A stretch of DNA of 64,000 nucleotides from positions 4,744,593 to 4,808,592 of the forward strand of contig NC_084590.1 in the NCBI RefSeq assembly GCF_033807715.1, in the 5' to 3' direction. Both the position numbers and the translations under genes were made by a program. The notes beneath the pieces are model-generated. The model did not search any database and was not told where the DNA came from. It saw only the letters and a program-made list of their open reading frames with translations. The DNA is from Cololabis saira. Taxonomy: Eukaryota; Chordata; Actinopteri; Beloniformes; Belonidae. Of this stretch, positions 33,846 through 46,179 are shown one piece after another. Positions within the stretch are counted from its first letter, which is position 1; each line of letters begins with the position of its first letter.

Positions 33846-34533
33846 TGGCTCTTTTATACTAGTACCTACTCAGCCCGACTCCACTTGCCCTCGTTTCTTT
33901 TCAATACCCAGATGAGTAGCAGGAGGTTGGAGTGAAGCTGCTGGGATCTAAATGAAGAAGACAACAACACTAAAGATGTAGAACCTGGAGGAGATGATAG
34001 ATGTGCTGCTGGATCTGTGGCTTGTGTTTGATAACAAGTTAAAAAATGAGAGTGAAAGAAGCTTCAAGTGGTGACGCTTTTTAATTTTATAGTTAGTCTC
34101 TGTGCTGCTGAAAAGTCAGCTGGAGCCGTGAGCAGCTATGAAGAGACAGAGCTCCTGGTGGATCTGGTCGTTCCTTATCACCGTCTAGATCCCTTTTTAA
34201 TTCTCTCCTCAGCACCAGGTTTATGAACATCTGACCCTCAGAGTTGGATCAAACAGACTTTTGCTGCCGTTGCTGGTTGAATAAAATGAACAAGAATCCG
34301 TCAGAGTCTCTTTCTCTGATTTCCTCCTCCTGACTCAGACGTCTGACTCCAACCCCCCGACCAATCGGTGGCCTGTAGTGTGATGATGTCAGATACAGCC
34401 GACTCAGCAGCTTAGAACCTCGGCAGAATAGATACAGAAAAGTATCTATTCTGCACATTAGACCCCTAGTGGAAATGCGCAAAACCGAGGCGAGTCGAGT
34501 CGGGCTGAGTAGGTACTAGTGGAAAAGCACCAA
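33846..34533. mobile_element. hAT-like element with long inverted ends
   Basis: Left end TGGCTCTTTTATACTAGTAC and right end GTACTAGTGGAAAAGCACCA are inverted, continuing with CTACTCAGCCCGACTC. The 8 bp flanks TACAATTA (33838-33845) and TACAATTT (34534-34541) differ by one base. No coding region. Confidence 0.82.
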
Positions 34534-34589
34534 TACAATTTTCTGTTTACTTTTCTGTGTTTGATTACGGTTCTTCTTTACATTACATA

Positions 34590-34947
34590 TACAGGACTGT
34601 CTCAGAAAATTAGAATATTGTGATAAAGTTCTTTATTTTCTGTAATGCAAATCCAAAAACAAAAATGTCATACATTCTGGATTCATTACAAATCAACTGA
34701 AATATTGCAAGCCTTTTATTATTTTAATATTGCTGATTATGGTTTACAGTTTAAGATTAAGATTCACAGAATATTCTAATTTTTTGAGATAGGATATTTG
34801 AGTTTTCTTAAGCTGTAAGCCATGATCAGCAATATTAAAATAATAAAAGGCTTGCAATATTTCAGTTGATTTGTAATTAATCCAGAATGTATGACTTTTT
34901 TGCATTACAGAAAATAAAGGACTCTAATTTTCTGAGACAGTCCTGTA
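34590..34947. mobile_element. TACAGGACTGTCTCAG MITE, complete
   Basis: A complete palindromic copy, 358 bp, with TACAGGACTGTCTCAG and CTGAGACAGTCCTGTA ends. It shows the uninterrupted central sequence CAGTTTAAGATTAAGATTC that is split in the copy at 38796. Confidence 0.88.
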
Positions 34948-35109
34948 TTTAGGATGCACTTATTTACATTTTAGTTACATTTTGGTAAAACATTTTTTTA
35001 CATTTACTGTTTGTTGTTTTGTCAAATTTACAACATGGATGTTTGGATTGTCATAAGGTTTGAAAGTCAAACAGAAACTAAAGTTTTCCGTCTCTCTTCA
35101 CGTCTGCAG

Positions 35110-35216
35110 ACACTGCTCGCAACCCCGAGTTAATGGAGATGCACAGCGGCACTTCCGATCCCCCTCTTTGCCTCATGATCGGCTACACGGATGGGATACA
35201 GATCTGGAGCATATCT
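35110..35216 (+). CDS. bcas3: bcas3 coding exon (about residues 68-103)
   Basis: A 107 bp exon between TCTGCAG and GTAAGT. It starts by completing the split D codon and encodes TARNPELMEMHSG, then LCLMIGYTDGIQIWSIS. The GY-DG-QIWSI motif is the recognisable WD40-type strand with its W-S end, conserved in BCAS3 orthologues. It ends in phase 0. The 3.67 kb intron before it holds at least six mobile elements. Confidence 0.95.
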
Positions 35217-35222
35217 GTAAGT

Positions 35223-36180
35223 CATGCACTTTATCAATCTATATTTATTCATTTTGATTTGATTCTTATCTATCTCATGTCCTGATACATTGAAAAAAAA
35301 ACATTGGGATGGTCATATAGGTTTCAGGTGAAGAATCAATTTTATGCAATTGTAAAATTTTCCACTGTAGGATGAAGTTTTTATTCATATTTGTTTTTGA
35401 AAAACCCTTAAAAAATGAACACCATAACAAACAAAGTTTAGTCCAGGTACATTTTCATGTCACTCTTTGAATATATAGACATCATTAAATAGTTTTTTCA
35501 CATAGAAGCTATAGTTATTTTTTTAACCAAAGCACATTGCTTACCTGAAGGATTAACTTGAGCTGTTGAAAATGCTTCTTTATTTTTCTTACTGCATTGA
35601 TGCTTTATCTTGAGAATTGATTGCGTGACTGGATAATGTAAACAGCGTTTGAGGTTCAAAAGTCAAACTTTGGTAGAATCCCTTGCCGAGTGGACGTGTC
35701 GTGACATGTCACTGTTCAGCCACGTGGGCGGCAGGAAAACAGCCAAGAAACAACGTCAAGACGGTTGACTGAACAATATTTAAGAAAAGTTCCAGATTAG
35801 CATACAGTAGGGGAATCCTGTAGTTTCATTTATATTTCCTTTTACATAAAACCAAACACATCAACGGCAAGCTCTGAAGTTTATTTCACCCCTTTATTGT
35901 CCCTCATGCAAAATTTGGTTACAGCAGTAGTGATTACAGCCCCCCGCACCTAAAAAAAAAAACACAAGACAAAACACAATAGTACAAGAAAACTAAGAAA
36001 GAACCCAAGAAAGAGATTTATTAAACATTATTGCATTAAGCAAGTCCAAAAATGCTAGTTGTTTTTTTTTAAAATCCACTTAGAAAGGTGATCTATTACT
36101 CAAGTTACACAGAATATCTTGGAGTGGAAGTTAATCTCAGTTCAGAGCAGGGGTGCAATATGACAGGAACAAAAGGAGTT
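35223..36180. other. Intronic sequence without recognised features
   Basis: AT-rich, no exon, no family repeat recognised. Confidence 0.4.
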
Positions 36181-36189
36181 TGATCATTT

Positions 36190-36345
36190 TGAATTTGAAT
36201 TGAATTTGAAGATTTTTATTTCGAACATGCATGTTAAAAAAAAAAAAGAATACAAAAAAGTAAAAAAGTACAAATCGAGTCCTACCCCTGAATCTGACAT
36301 ACGTTCTTACATATAACAAGAGTTTCAATAAGCTTACTTAACAAA
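36190..36345 (-). mobile_element. LINE 3' tail, minus strand
   Basis: GAATTTGAAGATTTTTATTT and CGAACATGCATGTTA, read on the minus strand as ATGTTCGAAATAAAAATCTTC followed by CAAATTC repeats, look like a LINE polyadenylated end. No coding sequence remains. Confidence 0.5.
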
Positions 36346-37595
36346 ACACACATAACCAAACGCCCCTACTTTAATAACTGTTCAATATAGTGATATAATA
36401 CTCAATTATATGTCTATATAAATATAGTCAAAAACAAAACAAATCAACGCAAGCAAAAAGAAAAGAAAACAAACGCCCAGCATTTAGTTGTGCTACTATG
36501 TATGTATGTAATGATAGAAGTAATTATAATGCATAGTATTATATTATCATTTACTTTACAATATAATAGAGAACAATAGACAGCAATGGTATAACAATAT
36601 ACTTGATTAACTATATAAGAGTAGATATGCTATATATATACACTGGTTCATATATTTACCTCCAATTATATATATATAAAAATAACTATAAATCTATATA
36701 TCAACATATCTACATATAAAATATTTTATTATTATGCTTTAAAAAAGAAAAACTTGTCCTGGCAACGGCACCTATGCCATTTGAAACACGTTGCTGGTAA
36801 TATCATTAGTTTATCTGGGTTACTTTGTCCAGCCTTTATGATGATGGAAAAAATGTCCACATAAACCCTTCAATTCTCATATTATGTGCATTTGTCATTT
36901 TAGTGATTTATACAGAAGAAAAGCTATAACATAGTATATAGCTATTTCTACAAAAATATGGTAAAACAACATCAAAATGAATGTTTAGGAATTTCCAAAT
37001 CAAAGCTGTGTCTTAAATGGAGCTGCCAAGCAGCCGTTCCTCTCAGGGAAAACCAGCAACATTCCAGACCTGGAGCTTTTGTACGGTAAATGGGCTAAAA
37101 TTCCTCCGAGCTGAAACACAACACTGATGAAAGGTTCCGCTTCTAGTTCAGTTACATCAAGTGCTGCACAAAGAATCGTCACTACATTGTGAAAGAAAAG
37201 GTTTAGATCATTTTGAAGTCACACATATTTACAATAGATGTTTTCTCCAGTGAAAGAATAAAGAAGTGTGGTATTTTTGTTATTTATATTCAATGGTATC
37301 TGCTTTTAATACTTTTGTGAAAGTCTTCAAGCACCACTGAGCCTACATTTTATTTTATTAGGCAGAATTTAAAGAATGTAAAGCTCTGAAGAAATCCAAA
37401 TTAAATAGTGCTTTATCAGTCAAATATGTTGTAGAGACACTTAGACGGAATGGCTGCGAGACGTTTACCAAAACACTGCGTCAAAGCACATCAGTCATTT
37501 ACATCATTTGATAGTTTTGCTGTTTGAGTAGTTTCAACCGATTGTATTGAATAAAATGGCTGTATTTTTCTTTTTGGTAACAATATCGTTATTGA
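36346..37595. other. AT-rich intronic sequence
   Basis: Contains TATA-type microsatellite stretches (about 36620-36720). No gene or named repeat was identified. Confidence 0.4.
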
Positions 37596-37599
37596 TTTT

Positions 37600-38285
37600 T
37601 TTTTATTCACATACTGGATATTAATATAAAGGATATTTCACAACAACCTTCACAACCCATTCTCTCTTTGCATCTCTCTTCTTACAAGGTCCAAAATTAA
37701 TACAAAGTAACATACAACAGTGTGTAAGTACAATCCAATGGTACCTCTAGCAAATGAAAGATATACATAAACAAAACTTACACTTTTGCTGTCGCCCTCA
37801 AAGACCTTCCTCTTCCTGCCCTGCATTTTCCTCCCGGAGAAGCTCCCCTATATCTCCTTTTTTAATGAATTGATTAAACGGTTTCCAGATTTCCTCGTAC
37901 ATTCCGAGTTTGTTTTTTAATGTATATGTTATTCTCTCCACTGACATACATTGTGCCATAACTTTGATCCAAGTGCCGATTGTAGGCGCATCCGTTTTCT
38001 TCCAGTTAAGAGCAATAATTCTTTTCGCCTGCAATACAGCACAATCAATACATTTACGTTCTTGGGTTTTCAAATTGAGATCTGCTGGATGTAGATGCAG
38101 CAATAACAACGTAGGCTCCAGTGGAATATTCATACAGGACAGGATAAGCATGGTTTTATTAATTACCTCCCTCCAGGATTTTTTTTTATTTCGTCACATT
38201 CCCAGACACAGTGCACAAATGTTCCCTGAACCTCATTGCATTTGAAACAATTGTCAGGTATATTACTGTTATATTTATTTAATAT
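37600..38285 (-). mobile_element. L1/Tx1-type LINE C-terminal fragment
   Basis: On the minus strand NCFKCNEVQGTFVHCVWECD (about 38260-38200) has the zinc-binding spacing of LINE C-terminal domains. After a frame change, KRIIALNWKK and IGTWIKVMAQCMSVERITYT (37798-38151) follow and end in a stop, then a 3' UTR. This is the usual arrangement at the end of L1-clade ORF2. Everything upstream is missing. Confidence 0.75.
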
Positions 38286-38611
38286 TTACAATACGGCTGT
38301 ATTTCTGGCTGTATGGCTCTTTTCTCATCATTTTATTTCATGTTATTTGTTATTTAAGTGTACTCTTAAATGAAATACTTTTTGAAAAGTTATGGATAAG
38401 CCCTGAATGCAGGCATTGTGACGCAGAATTGTCAAATTGGTCTGATTCACCGCACAAATCGGCACAGATTACTTTTGTAATACTGTATTTGACCCGGTCT
38501 TTGTACGTTTTGACCGTATAGAAAGGTAATTCTCGTCAGTTGTGTGAAATAAGACCTGGAAACAGGCATTGTGGCATAGAATTGTCAAATTGGTTTAATT
38601 CACCGTTCTTA

Positions 38612-38737
38612 TCATTTTATTTCATTTTATTTGTTATTTATGTTTTAATTGTGTCTTGCCGCTTTTAATGTTGACGTAAAGCACTTTGAATTAAATGTGT
38701 TGACTTGTGCTATACAAATAAACTTGCCTTGCCTTGT
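38612..38737 (+). mobile_element. LINE 3' UTR tail with TTGCC repeats
   Basis: AAAGCACTTTGAATTAAATG, then CTATACAAATAAACTTGCCT and a short TTGCC repeat, form a typical L2-like 3' end without coding sequence. Confidence 0.65.
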
Positions 38738-38795
38738 ATTTAACAATAATGTCAGTGTTCACTAAGAACACTTTGTTCTTCTTGTAAGTTCCAGT

Positions 38796-38851
38796 TACAA
38801 TACTGTCTCAGAAAATTAGAATATTGTGATAAAGTTCTTTATTTTCTGTAA

Positions 38852-38894
<43 letters not shown>

Positions 38895-39403
38895 TCATAC
38901 ATTCTGGATTCATTACAAATCAACTGAAATATTGCAAGCCTTTTATTATTTTAATATTGCTGATTATGGCTTACAGTTTAACCCTTGTATTGTCTTTGGG
39001 TCAAAATTACCCGATTCTTCTATCCTTCTTTCCTCCTGCTCTCTCCTTCCTTCTCCCTTCCTCTTTTCTCCATTCCTTCCTCCCTCCCTTCTTTCCCTTT
39101 CTTCCTTCTTTCCTTCTTTTCTCCTTTCTTCCTTACTTCCTTCTTTCCTTCATTCCTTCTTTTCTCCTTTCACTCTCCCTTGATCTAAAGACAGCACAAG
39201 GTTTAAGATTAAGATATTCTAATTTTTTGAGATAGGATATTTTAGTTTTCCTAAGCTGTAAACCATAATCAGCAATATTAAAATAATAAAAGGCTTGCAA
39301 TATTTCAGTTGATTTGTAATGAATCCAGAATGTATGACATTTTTGTTTTTGTAATTGCATTACAGAAAATCACAATATTCTAATTTTCTGAGACAGTCCT
39401 GTA
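38796..39403. mobile_element. TACAGGACTGTCTCAG-family MITE carrying a nested insertion
   Basis: Both inverted ends are present (ACTGTCTCAGAAAATTAGAA and TTTTCTGAGACAGTCCTGTA). An A run of about 33 lies at 38860-38892. Its CAGTTTAAGATTAAGA centre is interrupted by a TTAA-flanked element. Confidence 0.88.
38982..39202. mobile_element. piggyBac-like MITE nested at TTAA
   Basis: The insert starts CCCTTGTATTGTCTTTGGGT after TTAA (38978-38981) and ends AAGACAGCACAAGG, just before TTAA (39203-39206). The interior is CTTCC-rich. The same ends bound the 1.38 kb element at 57523. Confidence 0.85.
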
Positions 39404-39957
39404 TATTGCAGGAGCTGTGTGACTCTCGGCCACTAGATGGCAGTGTTGACCATATTATGGGCTGTATCCAGTTCTGCCTTTAGCAGGAGCCAAGGCTGGA
39501 ACAGTCGCAGCACAGAGGAAAGTTGCCTCAAGAATACTGTACAGTTAAGCCAGATGCTCCTTCATCAGATGATTGGTACGACACCATTTACAATATCTTT
39601 GTAATGGAGAGTAAACGTTCTCTACGAGGCTGCAACAATCCAAATTTGAAGCAATCTGAGAAGATTGGAAAAGTTATATTTCCCTGAGACGCCCTGCTTT
39701 TGTTTGAGATGTATTTCATTTACCCATTTGTCTTCACATAAACGTTTTGGTTTTTTTCTCCTTGTCTTAATGAAAACACCCCATGTTTATGTTTTTGTTC
39801 TTTTTTCTGTTTGCAAGAAAAAGAAAAATGGATCGCAGTAGAGATATAATGTTGGTATGCTTATGTTATGCTGCTGTTATGCTCGTGTGATTCAGAATAA
39901 TAAAAAAAACAAAGAATACTGTACAGTTAACTCAAGGAGGCGTAAAGGAGGATCATT

Positions 39958-40007
<50 letters not shown>

Positions 40008-41099
40008 GAATCAATGAATCAATAAATCATTTATTTTAACTCACGACCATGATCACATGGTATGGACCACAGAACACAAACATTTGTACATTTGTAGCAA
40101 GTGACAGGCTGTATATATTCAACTAAAATATTCAATTTGGCAAAATAAAAATCATTTAAACAGAGGAAGGACATTCTTCAAAAAGGCGCCTAATTTATAA
40201 ATAACCCAATCCAGCAGACCCTAAAAACCTACAACTCCAGATCAGGAAAAGTTAGATTGATGTTGAAAATGCAAAATAAATAAAGAATACAACTATATGC
40301 TAATCAGAGTTGAGATGATTCTCACATCGACTGACTTGTTTTTTATTTCCTTTAGACGGTATGAGCTCTGGATTGTTCTTTTCTTCCCCTCAAATGAAGT
40401 ATTTGATGAGAATAGTTAAGTAAATGCAGTACTGATCAGAGATCAACTGACCACTTCAGGATTGTTCTCTTTATTCACTGGCCCTTGTATTATGATTTTA
40501 TTGTTTATTCCAGATTCTTCAAATGGTTTATTTGTATCCTATGTAAAGGAAGAAACATATCCCAGTCTTGGAGTAAAAATCTAGTATAGATCTTGTAGTA
40601 AAGAACTTTTCTCATCAAATACTCCCACTTTCAGGAATACTGCTGTTGACATCACCTTTTACATAACGTCATTATGTTATTTTTTTCCACTTTTCACTGC
40701 TTAGTGGTGCTAAATCGTCCCCATACCAACTTCTCTTTTTTCTTTCACACTTTTTTGGGGGAATGTGTTACAGATTTAAAAGGATGAATAATAATCAATG
40801 AAACAAAGTTCATGAGGGAAAAAACATGATATATCAATATGTTCATTCTATCTGTAAAGAAATAAAGGTTAAAGTAAATACAAGAATCCCTGCCATATTC
40901 CCATATTTTCATATTATCCCAGCTTTTTATGTAAATGTGATTTTGAAATGAACCAGGATGTTCAGAGACTCTTTTCTTGTTTAGTATTAGTTTAGTAGTA
41001 GTAGCATTTAGTAGTTATTAGTGTGTGTTGTTAACTTCATTTTTATCAAACTGCATAATAATGTAGGGAGCCTTGTTTTTATCTAGTATTAATGTTTCC
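39404..41099. other. Intronic sequence, mostly unremarkable
   Basis: Contains an AATC microsatellite (39961-40018) and AT-rich sequence. No exon or named repeat was found. Confidence 0.45.
39961..40018. repeat. AATC microsatellite
   Basis: About 12 perfect ATCA units followed by interrupted ones. Confidence 0.95.
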
Positions 41100-41738
41100 A
41101 TCCATCCATCCATCCATCCATCCATCCATCCATCCATCCATCCCTCCCTCCCTCCCTCCATAACCATCCATCCATCCCTCCCTCCATCCATCCATCCATC
41201 CATCCATCCATCCATCCCTCCCTCCATCCATCCATCCATCCATCCATCCCTCCATCCATAACCATCCATCCATCCATCCATCCATCCCTCCATCCATAAC
41301 CATCCATCCATCCATCCATCCATAACCATTCCTCCCTCCCTCCATCCATAACCATCCATCCATCCATCCATCCATCCATCCATCCATCCATCCATCCATC
41401 CATCCCTCCCTCCATCCATAACCATCCCTCCATCCATCCATAACCATCCATCCATCCATCCATCCATCCCTCCCTCCATCCATAACCATCCCTCCATCCA
41501 TCCATCCATCCATCCATCCATCCATCCCTCCATCCATAACCATTCCTCCCTCCCTCCCTCCATCCATAACCATTCCTCCCTCCCTCCCTCCCTCCATCCC
41601 TCCATCCATAACCATCCCTCCATCCCTCCATCCACCCATCCCTCCATCCATAACCCTCCATCCATCCATCCCTCCATCCATAACCCTCCATCCCTCCATC
41701 CACCCATCCCTCCATCCATAACCCTCCATCCATCCATC
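41100..41738. repeat. Compound CATC/CCTC array
   Basis: Blocks of CATC units alternate with CCTC units and ATAACC interruptions over 640 bp. Long minus-strand frames rich in DGWM residues exist in three frames and arise solely from the repeat. Confidence 0.95.
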
Positions 41739-42426
41739 TTTGTTTAAATGCGTCCTCACGTTTGGGCCAGTGTTAGATTTCAAAAACCTTACCAAGTAAG
41801 AAGGGGAAACTATTCTGACCTGTGTTCTGTGTTGGTCTTGGAAAATCATTAGAAGATTTTGTCAGCTCTGCAGCTTAACAAATTACCCACAATGCTGCAG
41901 AGGTTTCTTTGGCCGAGTATCGCCTTTCATGTAGAGACTGTCACTGAAACATGCAAACTTCACATACATCCTGCTGGATCTAAACACTCCAGAGTCCTTA
42001 ATCAGTCTCTTTATAAACATCCACATGCAGCAGATAGAAGGACAATCTCTGGCTTTATCCGTGATCACACACACTGGTCATTATGGGGTGGCAACTGGCA
42101 GACTTTCTGTTGCAGCTTTACAGCTGTTTTAGCCACGCTGTACACACCCTGTAAAAATATAAGTAAAGCAGACCAATGTCGCTTTACAGTTAAAGTCAAC
42201 AATGCTTCGGATTCGTACAGGGCGGCATTACCACATAATACTTCGCCTCTTCATTGTTTTCTTTCACTTTTCAAGCTTTCTGGGATGTTTCTGGGCTGTG
42301 CTTTCTTTTTTTCTCCCATTCCGCTCAGTTTTAAGTAAGCAGCGAAGGTGCCTCGGTTTTTGCTCCTGAGTGCCTGTGAAGTGTTTGTGACAGTTTCTAA
42401 GCCAACACCCTCTGTAATGGCCCAGC

Positions 42427-42430
<4 letters not shown>
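41739..42430. other. Intronic sequence before the CA repeat
   Basis: A 159-codon frame (41859-42338, begins MSALQLNKLP) has mixed composition but no recognised domain and no splice context tying it to bcas3. I leave it uncalled. Confidence 0.35.

Positions 42431-42491
<61 letters not shown>
42431..42491. repeat. CA microsatellite, about 30 units
   Basis: Uninterrupted CA dinucleotides over about 60 bp. Confidence 0.97.
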
Positions 42492-42493
<2 letters not shown>

Positions 42494-42632
42494 TCACTCG
42501 TTTCTGAAATGGGGACGGACCAGTTGTATTGATGCTGACAGAGGTGTTTAGGTGATGTAGGTTACGGTGACCTCACACTGGAGAGATGCAACCACTTCTG
42601 TCTGATAAGAGAAGGCTTTCCCGGACTAATGC

Positions 42633-43777
42633 AGTGCGTTTACATGGGTTTAATTCCTGTTTAATTCAGAATTAAAATTATATTGGATTTAAAATGAGAA
42701 AAAATTACCATGTAAACACCTAATTCCCAATGAAAATGGCCATTCCGAATTAAACTTACCGTATTTTCCGCACTATAAGGCGCACCACATTATAAGGCGC
42801 ACTAAATATCTGGTAAAATACCGACTATAGTGGCTGGGGAGTTACGTATCTACCTGATGGAGCTGCACTACAGGAAATGCTACAAAATCCTAGCAAATGC
42901 AAAAAAAAAATAAACAAGAAGAGAATTACTGTATGTCAAACTTTATTAACAAAATAAAAACCAGCTTTGCTCCGTCTCGTCAAAGTCTCCATTATGTGAG
43001 TCAGCGTCACTGCTGTTGTCTTGAACGTCTGTGACGATTCCTGACGTTTTTAGCGTCATTACTTCGGCGACACCAACTACATTACCCACAATCCCCCTGA
43101 CTACAGTAACAAATTACCGTAATGATCATATATAAGGCGCTCTGCCGGTTTTTGAGAAAATTAAAGGCTTTTAGGTGCGCCTTATAGTGCGGAAAATACG
43201 GTAATACCGAAGTAAGTGGCTGGTTTATTCTGATTTTAAATCAGAATAGAATAATTCCGTGATCATGTAAACACTCATTCCACTTTAAATGAATCCCGGT
43301 CTTTCTTTCTGCTCGTTCCCTCACCCGTCTGTCTCCTTGACGCTTATATTCCTGCTGGGCTGGTTTTCCAAACAAAGTTTCAAGATGGCAGCAGTAAACG
43401 CTGGTCAAGAGCAGAGAACATTTATTTAATAAATAGCTTGGAGGACCTGGAAATAATTAAAAGAATAGATGGAAACAGGAAACATGAAAATTGTGAGCTT
43501 TTCAAAGTTGTAGCGGCTAAGCGGCTAAGTTTGTTTTTCTTCCGGTAGACGTAATTTCCGGTAGTCGTAACTTCCGGTCCCCCCCCTATCCAATCAGAAC
43601 CTTCCCAACCCCCAGACCTGTAGAGGAATTGGAGAAAGACCATCAAACATGTTTTCCATGTAAACCTTGATTCGGAATTACTATTTCCATGTAAACTCGA
43701 AGGAAAATAGATTAATTCGGAATTATTTAATCCGGAATAATTAATTCCGAATTAAAAAACATCATGTAACCGAGGCC
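42633..43777. mobile_element. Dispersed element (AGTGCGTTTACATGGG to ATGTAACCGAGGCC)
   Basis: Matches 56180-56847 in inverse orientation over its outer parts, including the GTTCTCTGCTCTTGACCAGC region and AATTCCGAATTA-rich flanks. It contains a nested TA-site element at 42759-43201. No protein is seen. Confidence 0.8.
42759..43201. mobile_element. TA-site MITE with CCGTATTTTCCGCAC ends
   Basis: Inverted ends CCGTATTTTCCGCACTATAA and TTATAGTGCGGAAAATACGG, flanked by TA on both sides. The related copy at 56180 lacks it and shows the empty site, so the TA duplication is directly supported. GGCGCAC motifs repeat inside both arms. Confidence 0.9.
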
Positions 43778-44289
43778 ATTGTGTGCCTGTATAAGACGAA
43801 ATACTTAAAAGTACTGTAGTTTGTATTTCAACATTGCTCATTCAGCGTCCAGGAGTATTTGGAAAACTTTTTTTAGTTTTTATTATTTTATTTTTTTTTT
43901 TCCCCTTATACATTACCACAATGGATTTGAAATAAAACAATCAAAATGTGATCAAAGTGTAGACTTTAAGCTTTAACTTAAGAGGTTTTACAAAAATATG
44001 ACACTTAGAACTGAGGAATTAATATTTTCAGCAAAATTCCTCAATTTTCATGAGCTCAAAAATATTAAGAGACAAGGACAAAATTGTAAATAAAACCATC
44101 ATTTTTAATACTTTGAGGAAAAGCCTTTGCTGTCAAGTACTGCCTAAGGTCTGGAGGCCACAGACCTCACTAATTCTGAGTTTCCTCTCTGGAAATGCTC
44201 AGTTTTGTTGGGATGAGGCAGCTTTTGACGCAGTTCCTTTTGCAACTTAACATAATACGTAATTCTGCTTTTACTGCGTCACTCTCCAC
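43778..44289. other. Intronic sequence, nothing recognised
   Basis: AT-rich, with T runs near 43870-43900. No gene or repeat family seen. Confidence 0.4.
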
Positions 44290-45180
44290 TTCCAGACTCT
44301 GTTAGCGTCCTAAAGCACCTGCTCCCTTCAAACCACCTGGACATATGGGAGCTTTGCTTAGTGACTGTATCCACTTGTGAATATGGCCCACATATCTGTT
44401 AACAGCTTATGGCATTACATTTGAGAGATTAAAACAGAAGAGCAGACACCGTGATTCCACAAAAACATCCAAACCACAAATGAAATGAATATAATGAATG
44501 GCTGTATCCGGTGAAAGCAACTTTGAAAAAGCAATTTAACATATTACACACTCTGTGTCACTAATGTAATGCTGGAAATGCTGTCGATGGCAGCGGATGT
44601 CACACAGAGCCGTGTAAGGCGAGGATGAGCTGTGGGGTAAAGCACAAAAATCCTGCGCATTAAGCGCCAGCTCTCCCCTTCTCATTTTAATCCAGCAAAT
44701 TCCATTATTTCCCATCGCAGGTCCATTTGTCTGCAAAGGAATCCTACTGTGCTCCCGGCAGCCTTTTATACCAGCTATCGGTATTCATGTAACCTATTCC
44801 ATCTCCCGTGTTAATCTACCACTCCTGGGCCTCAAGCACTTTGAATAAAAACACAGCTCCAAATCCGTCACTTTGAAAAGGCTACTAATTGCACAAAAGA
44901 GCGATCATCCCCTCAGATGGGTTTAAAGATTTGAAACAAACAGATTAAAGCACTAGTAAAGTGATAAAGCAGGTTTTACTGTAATTTTACATATAAAAGA
45001 ACAACAAAAGTGGGGCATTCTGCGCTTAGAACAATGTGCCCTTACACATGCCAGAGACCGCCAAGATCCCCATGGACCCGTGACCTCATACACCAGCATC
45101 ACATTTAGATCATAAAGCCTAATCTGAGCTGGATACACATGCACAGGCTTCCGTTAAAGTGCTTAACACTTTCATTGTAT
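44290..45180. other. Repeat-free intronic block, candidate conserved non-coding element
   Basis: Balanced base composition, no microsatellite, no terminal repeats and no match to anything else in the window, in contrast to both sides. Several homeodomain-type TAAT/ATTA cores are present (for example CACTAATGTAATG near 44560 and CTACTAATTGC near 44882). There is no good open frame. The regulatory role is inferred only from its position inside a bcas3 intron. Confidence 0.35.
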
Positions 45181-45363
45181 GTCCTCTGCAATAAATACTA
45201 GCAAGGGAACAAACTTTCAAACTGCTGTAGTAAGGAAATCTTTAGGCGTTAATCCTTAAATGTAACTTAAAGTCTTCTCTAATGTGTTGGAATGCACTTG
45301 TTTGATCGGTGAAGCCAGATGATGAAATTAAGTTTTAAAAAAGACCACAAAGACTCTCAAAAC

Positions 45364-45604
45364 TACGACGGAGTATTAGGGAAAAAACTAAGACAAAAAA
45401 AAATAGGGAAATTATGAGAATAAATATTACGACTTTGTTCTCGTAATATTAAGACTTTATTCTCGTTATATTACGACTTTATTCTCACAACATTACGACT
45501 TTATTTTCCTAATTTTACGACTTTATTCTCATAATATTATGACTTCATTTTCGTAATTTTCAAAAAAAAAATTTTGTCTTAGTTTGGCCCTAATACACGT
45601 CGTA
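45364..45604. mobile_element. TIR element with TTACGACTTTATTCTC tandem interior
   Basis: Ends TACGACGGAGTATTAGGG and GGCCCTAATACACGTCGTA are inverted. The interior has about six roughly 24 bp units of the TTACGACTTTATTCTCATAA type. The GAGTATTAGGG end motif is shared with the element at 27930. Confidence 0.75.
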
Positions 45605-46179
45605 CAAAACCTATATAACACATGGGATATTCAGCTGCTGAATGTATGGTGGGTGTTTTCCTTATATAATTGGCTCCAACACTTGATAAATAATATTTAT
45701 TGATCTCTAGTATTTTTGTATCTTTACCAAAAATACTGGATAGAAATGATTTATTTGGACATCAGGGAGTGATATTAGAGATTTAGATTAAAACACTTCT
45801 TTTAACATAAATCCCCAGGGGGTCATTTAGAGGGCAGAGAGTGACAAATATAGGGAAATGAAAATAAAGTACAAAATATAAAAGAGCAAGAGACAGAGTA
45901 GAAGAGAAGGAATAAGAGTCTCTGTGTTGGATAAGGTGATGTGCAAAGCAAGTGTTTATGGTCTCCTGAATATATGCAAACATGAGATGGCAATGTGTAA
46001 ATATGAAATAAAATATAACTCTATACATAGAAGTGCTAAAACATCACATACAGGTTTTTTTAAAGAGTCAGTTAAGGGATTGTTGATATTGTATACATTA
46101 AAGTGGTGATAATGATGATAAAAGACCATCATAATTGGTAAATATTATTAAATATTATATATTAAATAAAGATAAACCC
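45605..46179. other. AT-rich intronic sequence
   Basis: No gene or repeat family was recognised. Confidence 0.4.

Noticed and set aside
41018..41849. Minus-strand DGWM-rich frames of up to 256 codons
   Set aside because: Result of CATC/CCTC repeats. Three overlapping frames are open alike.
41859..42338. 159-codon open frame as an extra bcas3 exon
   Set aside because: No BCAS3 similarity, and the phase-0 join from 35216 to 50783 already matches the family without it.
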